A DNA stretch of 64,000 nt from Actinomycetota bacterium. GTDB taxonomy: Bacteria > Actinomycetota > Actinomycetes > Mycobacteriales > JACQDL01. Both the position numbers and the translations under genes were made by a program. Below, one piece after another: positions 19,121-26,803 of the stretch. Under the pieces are notes generated by a model. The model was not told the origin of the DNA. It made no database searches and worked only from the letters and a program-made list of their open reading frames with translations. The stretch is from contig JACQDL010000055.1 in NCBI GenBank assembly GCA_016201065.1, positions 1-64,000 of the forward strand, given 5' to 3'. How positions within the stretch are numbered: position 1 is the first letter of the stretch; every line of letters starts with the position of its first letter.

Positions 19121-19360
19121 ATGGCTGGCAAGTCCGTCAACGCGAAGACACACGAGACCTCGATGCTGGTCAGCGAGCTGGCCAGCGATCATCAGGGATC
19201 GCTGTCACCGTTCGGGGACGTCACGTTCCCGCTGCCGGCGGACCGCGTGCGCTACGAGCATCCGCGCGAGCAGGACCGGCCGCACCTGGCGGCCCTCGAC
19301 GCTGCTGGCGAGGCCGAGGGACACCCGGGCGGGCCCGGGGGTAGGTCGGACCGGGATTGA
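19121..19360 (+). CDS. Small conserved actinobacterial protein
   Basis: 79 residues from ATG 19121, with GGAGG five bases upstream. Hydrophilic, no membrane segment; core segment ETSMLVSELASDHQGSLSPF. It diverges from the helicase-associated gene and its stop overlaps the TTG start of larE. A similar-sized gene sits beside the XPB pair in mycobacteria (from memory, Rv0863). Function unknown. Confidence 0.7.
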   Translation: MAGKSVNAKTHETSMLVSELASDHQGSLSPFGDVTFPLPADRVRYEHPREQDRPHLAALDAAGEAEGHPGGPGGRSDRD

Positions 19361-20199
19361 CCGGTCGCACCGAGGCGCGGCTCGCCGCTCTCGACGGGCA
19401 GCTCACGCGCCTCGGCAGCGTGCTCGTCGCCTTCTCCGGTGGTGCCGACTCGGCGTTCCTGCTCGCTGCAGCCGTGCGGGCGCTGGGAACGGAACGGGTC
19501 GTGGCCGGCACCGCCGTCTCGCCGGCACTCCCGGCGGCGGAACGCGCCGCGGCGGTGCGTTTCGCCGCCGGGCTCGGCGTTCCCCATGAGCTGGTCCGCA
19601 GCGACGAGCTGGCCCGGCCGGGCTACGCGGCGAATGGTGGCGACCGGTGCTACTTCTGCAAGGCCGAGCTGCTCGATGTGCTGTGGCCGCTGGCGGAGCG
19701 GCGTGGTGTCCGGTCCGTGGCGACCGGCACCAACGCCGACGACGGGGTTGCCGGGTTCCGTCCCGGGATCCGCGCCGCCGCCGAACGCGGGGCGGTCTCG
19801 CCGCTGCGCGACGCCGGGCTGACGAAGGCCGAGATCCGGGAGATCTCCCGGAGGTGGGGGCTGTCGACCTGGGACAAGCCGGCGGCGGCGTGCCTGTCCA
19901 GCCGGGTCGGGTACGGGCTGCGGATCACGCCGTCCCGGCTGGCGGCGGTGGAGCGGGCCGAGGAGGAGCTGCGGGCGGAGTTGCTCGGCGCCGGACATGC
20001 CGTGCGGGACCTACGGGTCCGTGACCTGGGTCCGGCCGGCGTACGGGTGGAGGTCGACCGCGAGCTGGTACCGGTGCTTGCCGGCCGGCCGGAGCTGCTC
20101 GCCGCACTCGGCGGCTTCCCCCGGGTGCTGGTGGACCCCCGCGGATTCCGGTCGGGGTCGATGAACGAGCTGCTCACCGACCCCGACCGGTACCGGTAG
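19357..20199 (+). CDS. larE: LarE-like ATP-dependent sacrificial sulfur transferase
   Basis: 280 residues from TTG 19357, overlapping the previous stop. PP-loop ATP pyrophosphatase (SGGADS, residues 27-32) of the LarE family, which adenylates a carboxyl group and donates sulfur while building the nickel-pincer cofactor of lactate racemase. A Cys in AACLSSRVGYG near residue 178 aligns with the sacrificial cysteine; CYFC near 95-98 is a further Cys pair. No larA, larB or larC is in the window, so the acceptor may differ. Other PP-loop enzymes (NadE, MnmA) fit less well. Confidence 0.82.
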   Translation: MTGRTEARLAALDGQLTRLGSVLVAFSGGADSAFLLAAAVRALGTERVVAGTAVSPALPAAERAAAVRFAAGLGVPHELVRSDELARPGYAANGGDRCYFCKAELLDVLWPLAERRGVRSVATGTNADDGVAGFRPGIRAAAERGAVSPLRDAGLTKAEIREISRRWGLSTWDKPAAACLSSRVGYGLRITPSRLAAVERAEEELRAELLGAGHAVRDLRVRDLGPAGVRVEVDRELVPVLAGRPELLAALGGFPRVLVDPRGFRSGSMNELLTDPDRYR

Positions 20200-20205
20200 C
20201 GCGGA

Positions 20206-21795
20206 CTACCCGACGACCACCCGAAGGTGCATGGTGGCGACGTTGCCGGCGGCCGACATCGTGACGCCGACGGCCTGGACCGGCTCCGCGCCCGGTGGCA
20301 GCGCCTCGCCGACGAGCGTGGTGAGCTTCGGGACGTCGACGAACGCGGCGAACTGCGCTGACGAGAGGTCCGGTAGCGCCGAGCGGAACCGCTCGGTGCC
20401 GCCCAACCCACCGTTGCCGGTGAGCTTCGTCGCGTACTCCGGCGAGCTGGCCAGCACGATCCCGTCGGCCGTCTTGAGCAGCCCGATCTCGCTCGGCAGG
20501 CCGATCTGGCTCGCCAGCTTCTGGGCGACCGCGTGGGCCCGGGTCACCTCGCTGGTCTTGGTGACCATGCCGAAGGCGGGCTGGGCGGCCGTACCACCCA
20601 TCGCCACCGCCGTCTCCGATCCCACCAACGCGGCCAGGTCATCGGGGAGCGCCAGGCCGAGGCCGTCCTGGGCCTGGGCCAGGATCGAGTCCAGACCGGC
20701 CGTGTGGAGCTGCTCGATCGCGGTCCGGACCATCTCGTCGCCGCCGGTGAGGCCCACTGCCAGGGCGGTGTCGTCGGGGAGGTTGGCCAGCCGAGAGCCG
20801 ACCGGCGCGGCCGGCTTGGCCACCCCCTCACCGAAGACCTTGAGGACCAGGTCCACGGTGGTGTCGGTGAACCGGAGGCTGGCGGCGAGCCGGCCGTGAG
20901 CCAGCGCCGGGATCTTGGTGTCGCTGGGTACCGGAAGGTACTTCGCTGCCTTGGCGATGTCGGCCCACGCCGTGACGATGCCGCCGTCACCACCGACCGC
21001 CTGGACGTCATCGTGGTAGGCCTTGCTGTCGGCCAGCGAGCCCGCCGCGGCGTCGTCGACCGTCCGCTGCGCGATCTGCTGCGTTTCCGCGATCACCGCC
21101 GTCTTGCCGCTGATGACGAAACCGAAGTCCTCGTCCTTCGCGAGAGTGGACAGCCCGGTCTTGGCCTTGCCGGCGTCGGTCGCCTCGATCAGGACCACCG
21201 GCCGCACCTTGCCGTCCTGCGGGTCGCCGATCACGGCCGCGTGATCGCCCAGCCACGGCCGGACGTTCTCGACGAAGCGCTGCCGGTCCTTGGGGTCGCT
21301 GAACAGCGGTTCGATCAGGCCGTCGACGATGTTCTTGGCGTTCGTGTCGACCTTCAGGTCAGGGAAGTGCTTGAGGTAGCGGAGCGCCGCGACCTTCTGG
21401 CCGGCCGGCGGGTCGAGGTTCACCTCGGCGTAGGCCACCGCGTCCACCGGGGCCAGCTTGTCCAGCGTGGTACCGCTCCCCGACAGCAGCGAGTACGCCG
21501 TGACACCGCCGGCGGCCAGGACGACGACCGTCCCGACCGCAACACCGGCCCACACCATGCGCCGGCGCCGCCGGCGGGGCGTGGCGTCGGGCGGGAAGCC
21601 AGGTCCGGCGCCGAGGTACTCGCCACCCGCGCCGTACTGGGGTGCCCCGCCGTACTGGGGTGCGCCGCCGTACTGGGGTGCGCCGCCGTACTGGGGTGGT
21701 GGGCCGCCGTACTGGGGTGGGCCGCCGTACGGCGGTGTGCCGGGGCCGGGGCCGCCCGCGAACGGCGGTGGGTCCGCTGGTCGATCCTCTGACAT
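20206..21795 (-). CDS. DUF3352 membrane-anchored protein with PQYGGA repeats
   Basis: 529 residues from ATG 21795. The N-terminus is Pro/Gly/Tyr-rich and disordered, with tandem GGAPQY units; one transmembrane helix follows (MVWAGVAVGTVVVLAAGGVT). The large extracytoplasmic part is a DUF3352 domain (LAPVDAVAYAEVNLDPPAGQ onward). Function unknown. Repeat-rich tails before a single helix are common in actinobacterial envelope proteins. It diverges from the extended cold-shock gene, sharing a 186-bp upstream region. Confidence 0.8.
   Translation of the reverse strand: MSEDRPADPPPFAGGPGPGTPPYGGPPQYGGPPPQYGGAPQYGGAPQYGGAPQYGAGGEYLGAGPGFPPDATPRRRRRRMVWAGVAVGTVVVLAAGGVTAYSLLSGSGTTLDKLAPVDAVAYAEVNLDPPAGQKVAALRYLKHFPDLKVDTNAKNIVDGLIEPLFSDPKDRQRFVENVRPWLGDHAAVIGDPQDGKVRPVVLIEATDAGKAKTGLSTLAKDEDFGFVISGKTAVIAETQQIAQRTVDDAAAGSLADSKAYHDDVQAVGGDGGIVTAWADIAKAAKYLPVPSDTKIPALAHGRLAASLRFTDTTVDLVLKVFGEGVAKPAAPVGSRLANLPDDTALAVGLTGGDEMVRTAIEQLHTAGLDSILAQAQDGLGLALPDDLAALVGSETAVAMGGTAAQPAFGMVTKTSEVTRAHAVAQKLASQIGLPSEIGLLKTADGIVLASSPEYATKLTGNGGLGGTERFRSALPDLSSAQFAAFVDVPKLTTLVGEALPPGAEPVQAVGVTMSAAGNVATMHLRVVVG
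21631..21729 (-). repeat. 18-bp tandem repeats encoding a GGAPQY hexapeptide
   Basis: Copies of gccgtactggggtgc plus three bases start at 21631, 21649, 21667 and 21685, with a slightly longer unit at 21706. The repeat is coding, in frame, and belongs to the N-terminal tail of the DUF3352 protein; copy number may vary between strains. Confidence 0.85.
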
Positions 21796-21864
21796 GACTC
21801 TCTCGTTTCTCAGCCGGCCGTGGCTGTCGTGGTGATCATTGCTTGGCCGGCCGTAGTAGTGTCT

Positions 21865-21875
21865 ATCGTGACGAT
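21865..21875. promoter_or_regulatory. Small dyad between DUF3352 and csp genes
   Basis: ATCGTgACGAT is a perfect 5+1+5 dyad in a locally AT-richer stretch 69 bases upstream of the DUF3352 start. It could be an operator; no regulator can be assigned. Confidence 0.3.
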
Positions 21876-21981
21876 TGGGCCGCCTCATGAGTGCCTTTTT
21901 GCCCCGGTACTTACGTGACGGTCGGGCGCTAACCTTAACGACTGGTGCCGTCAACCGCAGCGACAGCTTTCAAGGAGTCAC

Positions 21982-22365
21982 GTGCCCACCGGCAAGGTCA
22001 AGTGGTTCAGCGCGGAAAAGGGGTTCGGCTTCCTGGCCCGGGACGGCGGTGACGATGTCTTCGTCCACCGGGATGCGCTGCCGGATGGCGTCGGAGAGCT
22101 CAAGCCGGGGCAGCGGGTGGAGTTCGGCATCGTCGCCGGGCGGCGCGGCGACCAGGCCCTGAGCGTCCGGGTCTTGGAACCGTTGCCCAGCGTGGCCAAG
22201 GCGCTGCGCAAGAAGCCCGACGAGATGGTGCCGATCGTCGAGGATCTGATCAAGTTGCTTGACGGGCTGGAGGCGATGTACCGCCGTGGCCGCCACCCGG
22301 ACACCAGGATGGTCCGGCAGGTCGCGACCGTGCTCCGCCGGATGGCCGACGACCTGGAAGGTTAG
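21982..22365 (+). CDS. Cold-shock domain protein with helical C-terminal extension
   Basis: 127 residues from GTG 21982, with AAGGAG four bases upstream. Residues 1-65 are a cold-shock OB fold (KGFGFLARD and DVFVHRDAL). A C-terminal extension of about 60 residues ([20 protein letters not shown], ending [12 protein letters not shown]) looks alpha-helical and is typical of the larger actinobacterial CspB type. Probably an RNA-binding regulator in the cytoplasm; the role of the extension is unknown. Confidence 0.9.
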   Translation: MPTGKVKWFSAEKGFGFLARDGGDDVFVHRDALPDGVGELKPGQRVEFGIVAGRRGDQALSVRVLEPLPSVAKALRKKPDEMVPIVEDLIKLLDGLEAMYRRGRHPDTRMVRQVATVLRRMADDLEG

Positions 22366-22414
22366 GCCGTCCCGGGCGACGCCGTGCGGCGCGCTGCCGG
22401 CCAACCCGTCCGGA

Positions 22415-23125
22415 TCACCGTTCCGGCCGGGTGAGCGCGCGTGCCAGCTCGGCCGGATCGAGGGCGAGGTAGGTCGGTGACTCCGCGGTGAGCGTGGCTC
22501 TGTCGTGGTGCCCCCACACCACGCCACAGGTGTCCGTGCCGGCGGCTCGCCCCATCGCCAGGTCGTAGCTGGTGTCACCGACCATGACCAGGTCCCGCGG
22601 GATGACCCCGCACCGCTGCGCGATGTGCCACAACATCGCCGGGTCCGGCTTCGTCGGCAGCCCGTCGTCATGGCAGACCACGACCTCGAACATCCCGGCC
22701 AGGCCGAGCCGGCCCAGGATGGCCGCGGTACCCTCCCGCCCCTTGCTGGTGGCGATGGCCAGCCGGGTGCCGGAGCCGGCCAGCTGGGCGAGCAGCTCCC
22801 GCAGCCCGGGAAACAGAGCGATGCCCTCCCAGCCGTCGGCCCGGGACGCGGCGAGGTACTCCGCCCGCAGCCGGCCGAGCAGCTCCGGCGCCGGGGCATG
22901 GCCGCTGACCGCGGCGTACCCGGCGACGAGGCAGTCGGCCAGCGGGAGGCCGACCCGGGACAGCAGCGCGGCCGGGTCAGGCGGGGGAAGACCGCAGGCC
23001 GTGAAGGCGGCCCGTGAGTTGGCGAGGATGTGCGCGCGGCTATCGATCAGCGTGCCATCCAGGTCGAAGACGGTCATCCGGTAGCGGGCCGTCATCGCAG
23101 CTCCGGTCGTCGCAGTGCCGGTCAT
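22415..23125 (-). CDS. HAD-family phosphatase (phosphoglycolate phosphatase-like)
   Basis: 236 residues from ATG 23125, chosen because it overlaps the mqnD stop by four bases (ATGA); ATG 23095 and 23077 are alternatives. HAD motifs: I FDLDGTLIDS, II ATSKGREGT, III KPDPAML, IV MVGDTSYDLAMGRAAG. The C1 cap places it with Gph/PGP-like small-molecule phosphatases. Coupling to mqnD suggests co-expression with the menaquinone genes, but a role in that pathway is not shown. A housekeeping phosphoglycolate phosphatase is equally likely. Confidence 0.85.
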   Translation of the reverse strand: MTGTATTGAAMTARYRMTVFDLDGTLIDSRAHILANSRAAFTACGLPPPDPAALLSRVGLPLADCLVAGYAAVSGHAPAPELLGRLRAEYLAASRADGWEGIALFPGLRELLAQLAGSGTRLAIATSKGREGTAAILGRLGLAGMFEVVVCHDDGLPTKPDPAMLWHIAQRCGVIPRDLVMVGDTSYDLAMGRAAGTDTCGVVWGHHDRATLTAESPTYLALDPAELARALTRPER

Positions 23126-23943
23126 CGCAGTGCCGGGCAGGTCGGGGTGAGCCCGGCGTCGGCGGCCCGACGCAGCAGCGTCTCGGCGGCGGCGTATCCG
23201 GTCGGTCCGAGGTCCCGGGTGAACTCGTTGACGTACAACGCGATGTGCGAGTGCTGGACGTCCGGCGACATCTCCTGGGCGTGCTCGCCGACATACGCGC
23301 CACTGGCCTCCGGGTGCGCCCAGGCGTGTTCCACCGACTGCCGAACCACCGCGCCGAGCCGTTCCACGTCCAGCGACCGGCGGGCCAGGATCGCGCCGAG
23401 CGGGATCGGCAGACCGGTCTCCTCCTCCCACCACCCGCCAAGGTCGGCGACGCAGGTCAGGCCGTACTGCGGGTAGGTGAAGCGGGCTTCATGGATCACC
23501 AGGCCGGCCTCGTACCGGCCGGCGGCGACCGCTGGCATGATCGCGTGGAACGGCACGACCTCGACCTGCTCCGGCTGGAGCTCGCCGGCCCAGAGCCGGA
23601 GCAGCAGGTACGCGGTGGTCCGCTCGCCCGGCACGGCGATCCGCCCTCCGCGCAGGGCGGCCGGGCTGGTGCTGCCCGCGGTCAGCACCAGCGGGCCGCA
23701 GCCGTGGCCGAGCGCCCCACCCGCCGGCAGCAGCGCGTAGTCGTCGAGCAACCACGGCAGTGCCGCGTAGGAGACCTTGACGACATCGAAGTCCCCGCGC
23801 TCGGCCGCGACGTTGGTCTCGTCCACGTCGGCGAAGGTCACCGCGACCGGTGGTGCGGCCGACAGCAGGCCATGTGACCAGGCATGGAACACGAACGTGT
23901 CGTTCGGGCACGGCGAATGCGCCAGTGACAGGGGCGCGGTCAC
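23122..23943 (-). CDS. mqnD: 1,4-dihydroxy-6-naphthoate synthase (futalosine pathway)
   Basis: 273 residues from ATG 23943. MqnA/MqnD-type periplasmic-binding-protein fold. N-terminal SPCPNDTFVFHAWSHGLL matches MqnD, which turns cyclic de-hypoxanthine futalosine into 1,4-dihydroxy-6-naphthoate on the way to menaquinone. Further family segments: DVVKVSYAALP, IAVPGERTTAYLLLRLW and VIHEARFTYPQYGL. MqnA is related but lacks the SPCPND start. It overlaps mqnB upstream and the HAD gene downstream by four bases each. Confidence 0.9.
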   Translation of the reverse strand: MTAPLSLAHSPCPNDTFVFHAWSHGLLSAAPPVAVTFADVDETNVAAERGDFDVVKVSYAALPWLLDDYALLPAGGALGHGCGPLVLTAGSTSPAALRGGRIAVPGERTTAYLLLRLWAGELQPEQVEVVPFHAIMPAVAAGRYEAGLVIHEARFTYPQYGLTCVADLGGWWEEETGLPIPLGAILARRSLDVERLGAVVRQSVEHAWAHPEASGAYVGEHAQEMSPDVQHSHIALYVNEFTRDLGPTGYAAAETLLRRAADAGLTPTCPALR

Positions 23944-24635
23944 GGCAGGACCTCCTCGGGAAAGGGATCGGCCAGCAGGTCGGCGAACGCGACGGACAGC
24001 GCCCGCAGCGCGACCGGGACGTCCCAGCGAGCGGGATCGCGCGGGCCGACCAGGTTCGAGACTCCCCGCACCTCCAGCACCGGCACACCGTAGGCGTCGC
24101 CGGCCGCGTAGACCCCGGCGCCTTCCATCGCCTCCGCCATCGCGTGGTGCCGGGCCGCCAGCGCCGCGGCACGTTCGGCGGTGCCGGTCGCCGTGCTCAC
24201 GGTCAGGACCGGACCCACGGCTCCGCCGGTGCGCGCGGCGGCCATCGCGACGAGGTCCGCCGGGAGCGGGTGTTCCGATCGGCCGAAGCCGAGCTCGGAG
24301 AGTCCCAGGAACCCGTTCGGTGAGTCCGCGCCGAGGTCGGCCGAGATGATCTGGTCGGCGATCACGATCCGGCCGACCTCGGCCCGTCCGGGGAACCCAC
24401 CCGCGATGCCGGCACTGATGATCAGGTCGTGGTTGCCTGCGGCGCTCAGGACCGCGGTGCCCGCGGCAGCCGCCGCCGGTCCCACACCGCAGCGGGCGAC
24501 GGTGACCTCCCCGGCGGCGGTGCCGCAGACCCGGGTGCCGTACCGCCCGGGTCCAGCCGGCCGGGACGGGCCGAGCCGCGCGAGCACCGCGTCCCGCTCC
24601 GCGTCGACCGCCGTGATCACCAGCACCCGGGTCAC
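23940..24635 (-). CDS. mqnB: Futalosine hydrolase
   Basis: 231 residues from ATG 24635. Nucleoside phosphorylase/hydrolase fold (PNP_UDP_1): start VLVITAVDAERDAVL, IISAGIAGGFPGRAEVGRIV, catalytic MEGAGVYAA, and VRGVSNLVGPRD. Adjacency to mqnD identifies it as futalosine hydrolase, which releases hypoxanthine from futalosine, rather than MTA/SAH nucleosidase. It starts ten bases after the MFS stop and overlaps mqnD by ATGA. Confidence 0.9.
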   Translation of the reverse strand: MTRVLVITAVDAERDAVLARLGPSRPAGPGRYGTRVCGTAAGEVTVARCGVGPAAAAAGTAVLSAAGNHDLIISAGIAGGFPGRAEVGRIVIADQIISADLGADSPNGFLGLSELGFGRSEHPLPADLVAMAAARTGGAVGPVLTVSTATGTAERAAALAARHHAMAEAMEGAGVYAAGDAYGVPVLEVRGVSNLVGPRDPARWDVPVALRALSVAFADLLADPFPEEVLP

Positions 24636-24645
24636 GGTGCGCCGC

Positions 24646-25974
24646 TCACGCCGGCCCGCCGCTGACCTGGGGCACCGGCCGGCGACCCGCCCGGCGGGAC
24701 ACGACCGTCAGCGCCAGCGCGGCCACCAGCAACGTGGCCGCGACGGAGAACCCGATCGTCCCGTTGGAGGGCAGCGCGATGCCGAGCCCGCCGCCGAAGA
24801 CCCAGCTCAGCTGCAGCACGGTCTCCGAGCGGGCGAACGCCGAGGCGGCGATCGGCTCCGGTGCCGCGCGCTGGATGATCGCGTCGAGCGCCAGCTTGGC
24901 GAGGCTGTTCGCGGCGCCCACGACGAGGGCGACCAGCACCGCCGTCTGCACGCTGTAGGCGACCGCGGCGAGCACGCAGGCGCAGGCCGAGGCGCCGATC
25001 GCGGTCAGCACCACGGCGTCCGGGCGGCTCAGCGGCAGCCGGGCGCCGGCGGCGGTGCCGACCAGGCTGCCCATGCCGGCCGCGGTGACCACCGCTCCGA
25101 CCTCGAACGCCGCGGTGCCGCCGGTCAACCGCGACTGGATCAGGAACGCCATGAACAGGGTGAGGAAGCCGGACAGGCCGCGGACCGCGGCGGTGGCCCG
25201 CAGCGCGACCACCGCGGGCCGGCCGAGAAGCTGCCGGCCCGCCCGGCCGAAGCGGGGCAGCGGCTCCGCCGCGTGAGCCGTCGAGGTGGGGGAGTCCACG
25301 TGCCGTGGCAGCCGGGCCGCGACCACCGCACCCGCGACGAACGCGAGCCCGGTGACCCGCAGTGCCCACGGATAGCTTCCGGTGAGCGTGAGCAGCCCGC
25401 CCACCAGGCTGGCCGCGAGCGCCGCGCCCACCAGCCCGAAGATGGACATCCGGGCGTTCGCCGAGACGAGGGTCAGCTGCGCGGGCATCACCCGCGGCAG
25501 CGCGGCGGCACGTAGCACGCCGTACCCCTTGGCCAGGACCAGCGCACCGAAGGCGGCCGGGTACAACGCGACGCTGTGGAAGTTCTGCGCCATCACGAAG
25601 GCCAGTACCGCGCGGCCGAGCATCGTGCCGGCGAGGGCGAGCCGCCGGCCGTGCCGCAGCCGGTCCAGCAACGGCCCGAGCACCGGGGCGACCAGGACGA
25701 ACGGCGCCATCGTGATCAGCAGGTAGAGCGCCACGTTGCTGCGCTGCTGGCTGGAGGCGGCGGAGAAGAAGATCGTGCCGGCGAGGCAGACGGCGAGCAT
25801 CGCGTCGGCGGCCATGTTCGCGACGTTCAACCAGATCATCCGGTGCAGGCCGGTGTCACCCGCGCCGTCCGCGCGGCTCGCCGCACCGATCCTCCGGACC
25901 AGCTGTCCGGACAGGTAGACGGTGCGGGCGGCAGCGACCCGGGTCACCGTGAGCTTCTTCGGCACCCGAGTCAC
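24646..25974 (-). CDS. MFS-type membrane transporter
   Basis: 442 residues from GTG 25974. About twelve hydrophobic segments with the MFS loop LLDRLRHGRRLAL, a central loop near residue 220 (RLPRHVDSPTSTAHAAEPLP), and a basic C-terminus. Substrate unknown. It heads the operon MFS-mqnB-mqnD-HAD, an arrangement I recall from other actinomycetes; whether it moves a quinone-pathway compound is speculation. Confidence 0.85.
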   Translation of the reverse strand: MTRVPKKLTVTRVAAARTVYLSGQLVRRIGAASRADGAGDTGLHRMIWLNVANMAADAMLAVCLAGTIFFSAASSQQRSNVALYLLITMAPFVLVAPVLGPLLDRLRHGRRLALAGTMLGRAVLAFVMAQNFHSVALYPAAFGALVLAKGYGVLRAAALPRVMPAQLTLVSANARMSIFGLVGAALAASLVGGLLTLTGSYPWALRVTGLAFVAGAVVAARLPRHVDSPTSTAHAAEPLPRFGRAGRQLLGRPAVVALRATAAVRGLSGFLTLFMAFLIQSRLTGGTAAFEVGAVVTAAGMGSLVGTAAGARLPLSRPDAVVLTAIGASACACVLAAVAYSVQTAVLVALVVGAANSLAKLALDAIIQRAAPEPIAASAFARSETVLQLSWVFGGGLGIALPSNGTIGFSVAATLLVAALALTVVSRRAGRRPVPQVSGGPA

Positions 25975-26044
25975 CCGTCCATCCTGCCCTAGCAGGGGGT
26001 GGGCGGCGCCGGGAGTTCCGCGATGGTGGTGCGATGATGTGACC

Positions 26045-26803
26045 GTGAGTACAGCCGTCTCCTCGGGAGCCCTCCGGACCCCGTCAGCGCGCGCCGCCCG
26101 TCCCGACTCCGTCTGCTCGGCTGCGGTCGAGCTGGCCCGGGCCACCGCCGTCGACGTCGCCGGTGACGTGGTCGGCGAGCACGTCGGGGTGCTCGCCGAG
26201 GGTGAGCGGCTGGTGACCCATCTGTTCGAGTCGCGGCAGGCCGGATACCGCGGCTGGCGCTGGGCGGTCACCGTGGCGAGGGTGCCGCGGGCCAAGGTGG
26301 TGACGGTCTGCGAGGTGTGCCTGCTGCCAGGTCCCGACGCCCTGCTCGCGCCCGAATGGGTGCCGTGGAGCGAGCGGCTGCGCCCCGGTGACCTCGGGGT
26401 GGGTGACCTCCTGCCGGCTGCCGCGGATGACGAGCGCCTGGTCCCGGCGTACGTCCTGGCCGACGACCCGGCGGTGGAGCAGGTCGCCGGTGAGATCGGT
26501 CTGGGCCGGCCGAGGGTCATGTCCCGGGTGGGCCGTCTCGATCTTGCCGAGCGGTGGTACGTCGGTGATGGCGGCCCGGACACCCCGATGGCCCGGCAGG
26601 CCCCGGGCGTGTGTGGTGGCTGCGCGTTCTGGCTCCCGCTGGCTGGGGCGCTGGCTGCGATGTTCGGCGTGTGCGGGAACGAGTTCGCGCCGCGGGACGG
26701 GATGGTCGTGGCGGCGGACTACGGCTGCGGTGCACACTCCGAGGGCGTGGCGGCTGAGTTGCTCGCGGTGGCAGGGGCGGAGCCGGCAGCCGACCGTGAC
26801 TGA
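26045..26803 (+). CDS. DUF3027 protein, Cys-rich C-terminus
   Basis: 252 residues from GTG 26045; no good ribosome-binding site, so translation may be nearly leaderless. DUF3027 core GYRGWRWAVTVARVPRAKVV plus EVCLLPGPDALLAPEWVPW. The C-terminal third holds CGGC, VCGNE and GCGAHSE, four Cys and one His that could bind a metal (inference). No signal peptide. Its last eight bases overlap the start of the sacsin-like gene, so the two are co-translated. Function unknown. Confidence 0.82.
   Translation: MSTAVSSGALRTPSARAARPDSVCSAAVELARATAVDVAGDVVGEHVGVLAEGERLVTHLFESRQAGYRGWRWAVTVARVPRAKVVTVCEVCLLPGPDALLAPEWVPWSERLRPGDLGVGDLLPAAADDERLVPAYVLADDPAVEQVAGEIGLGRPRVMSRVGRLDLAERWYVGDGGPDTPMARQAPGVCGGCAFWLPLAGALAAMFGVCGNEFAPRDGMVVAADYGCGAHSEGVAAELLAVAGAEPAADRD

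Noticed and set aside
21631-21729. A CRISPR-like or regulatory repeat array.
   Set aside because: The units are contiguous 18-bp coding repeats without spacers, giving in-frame hexapeptides.
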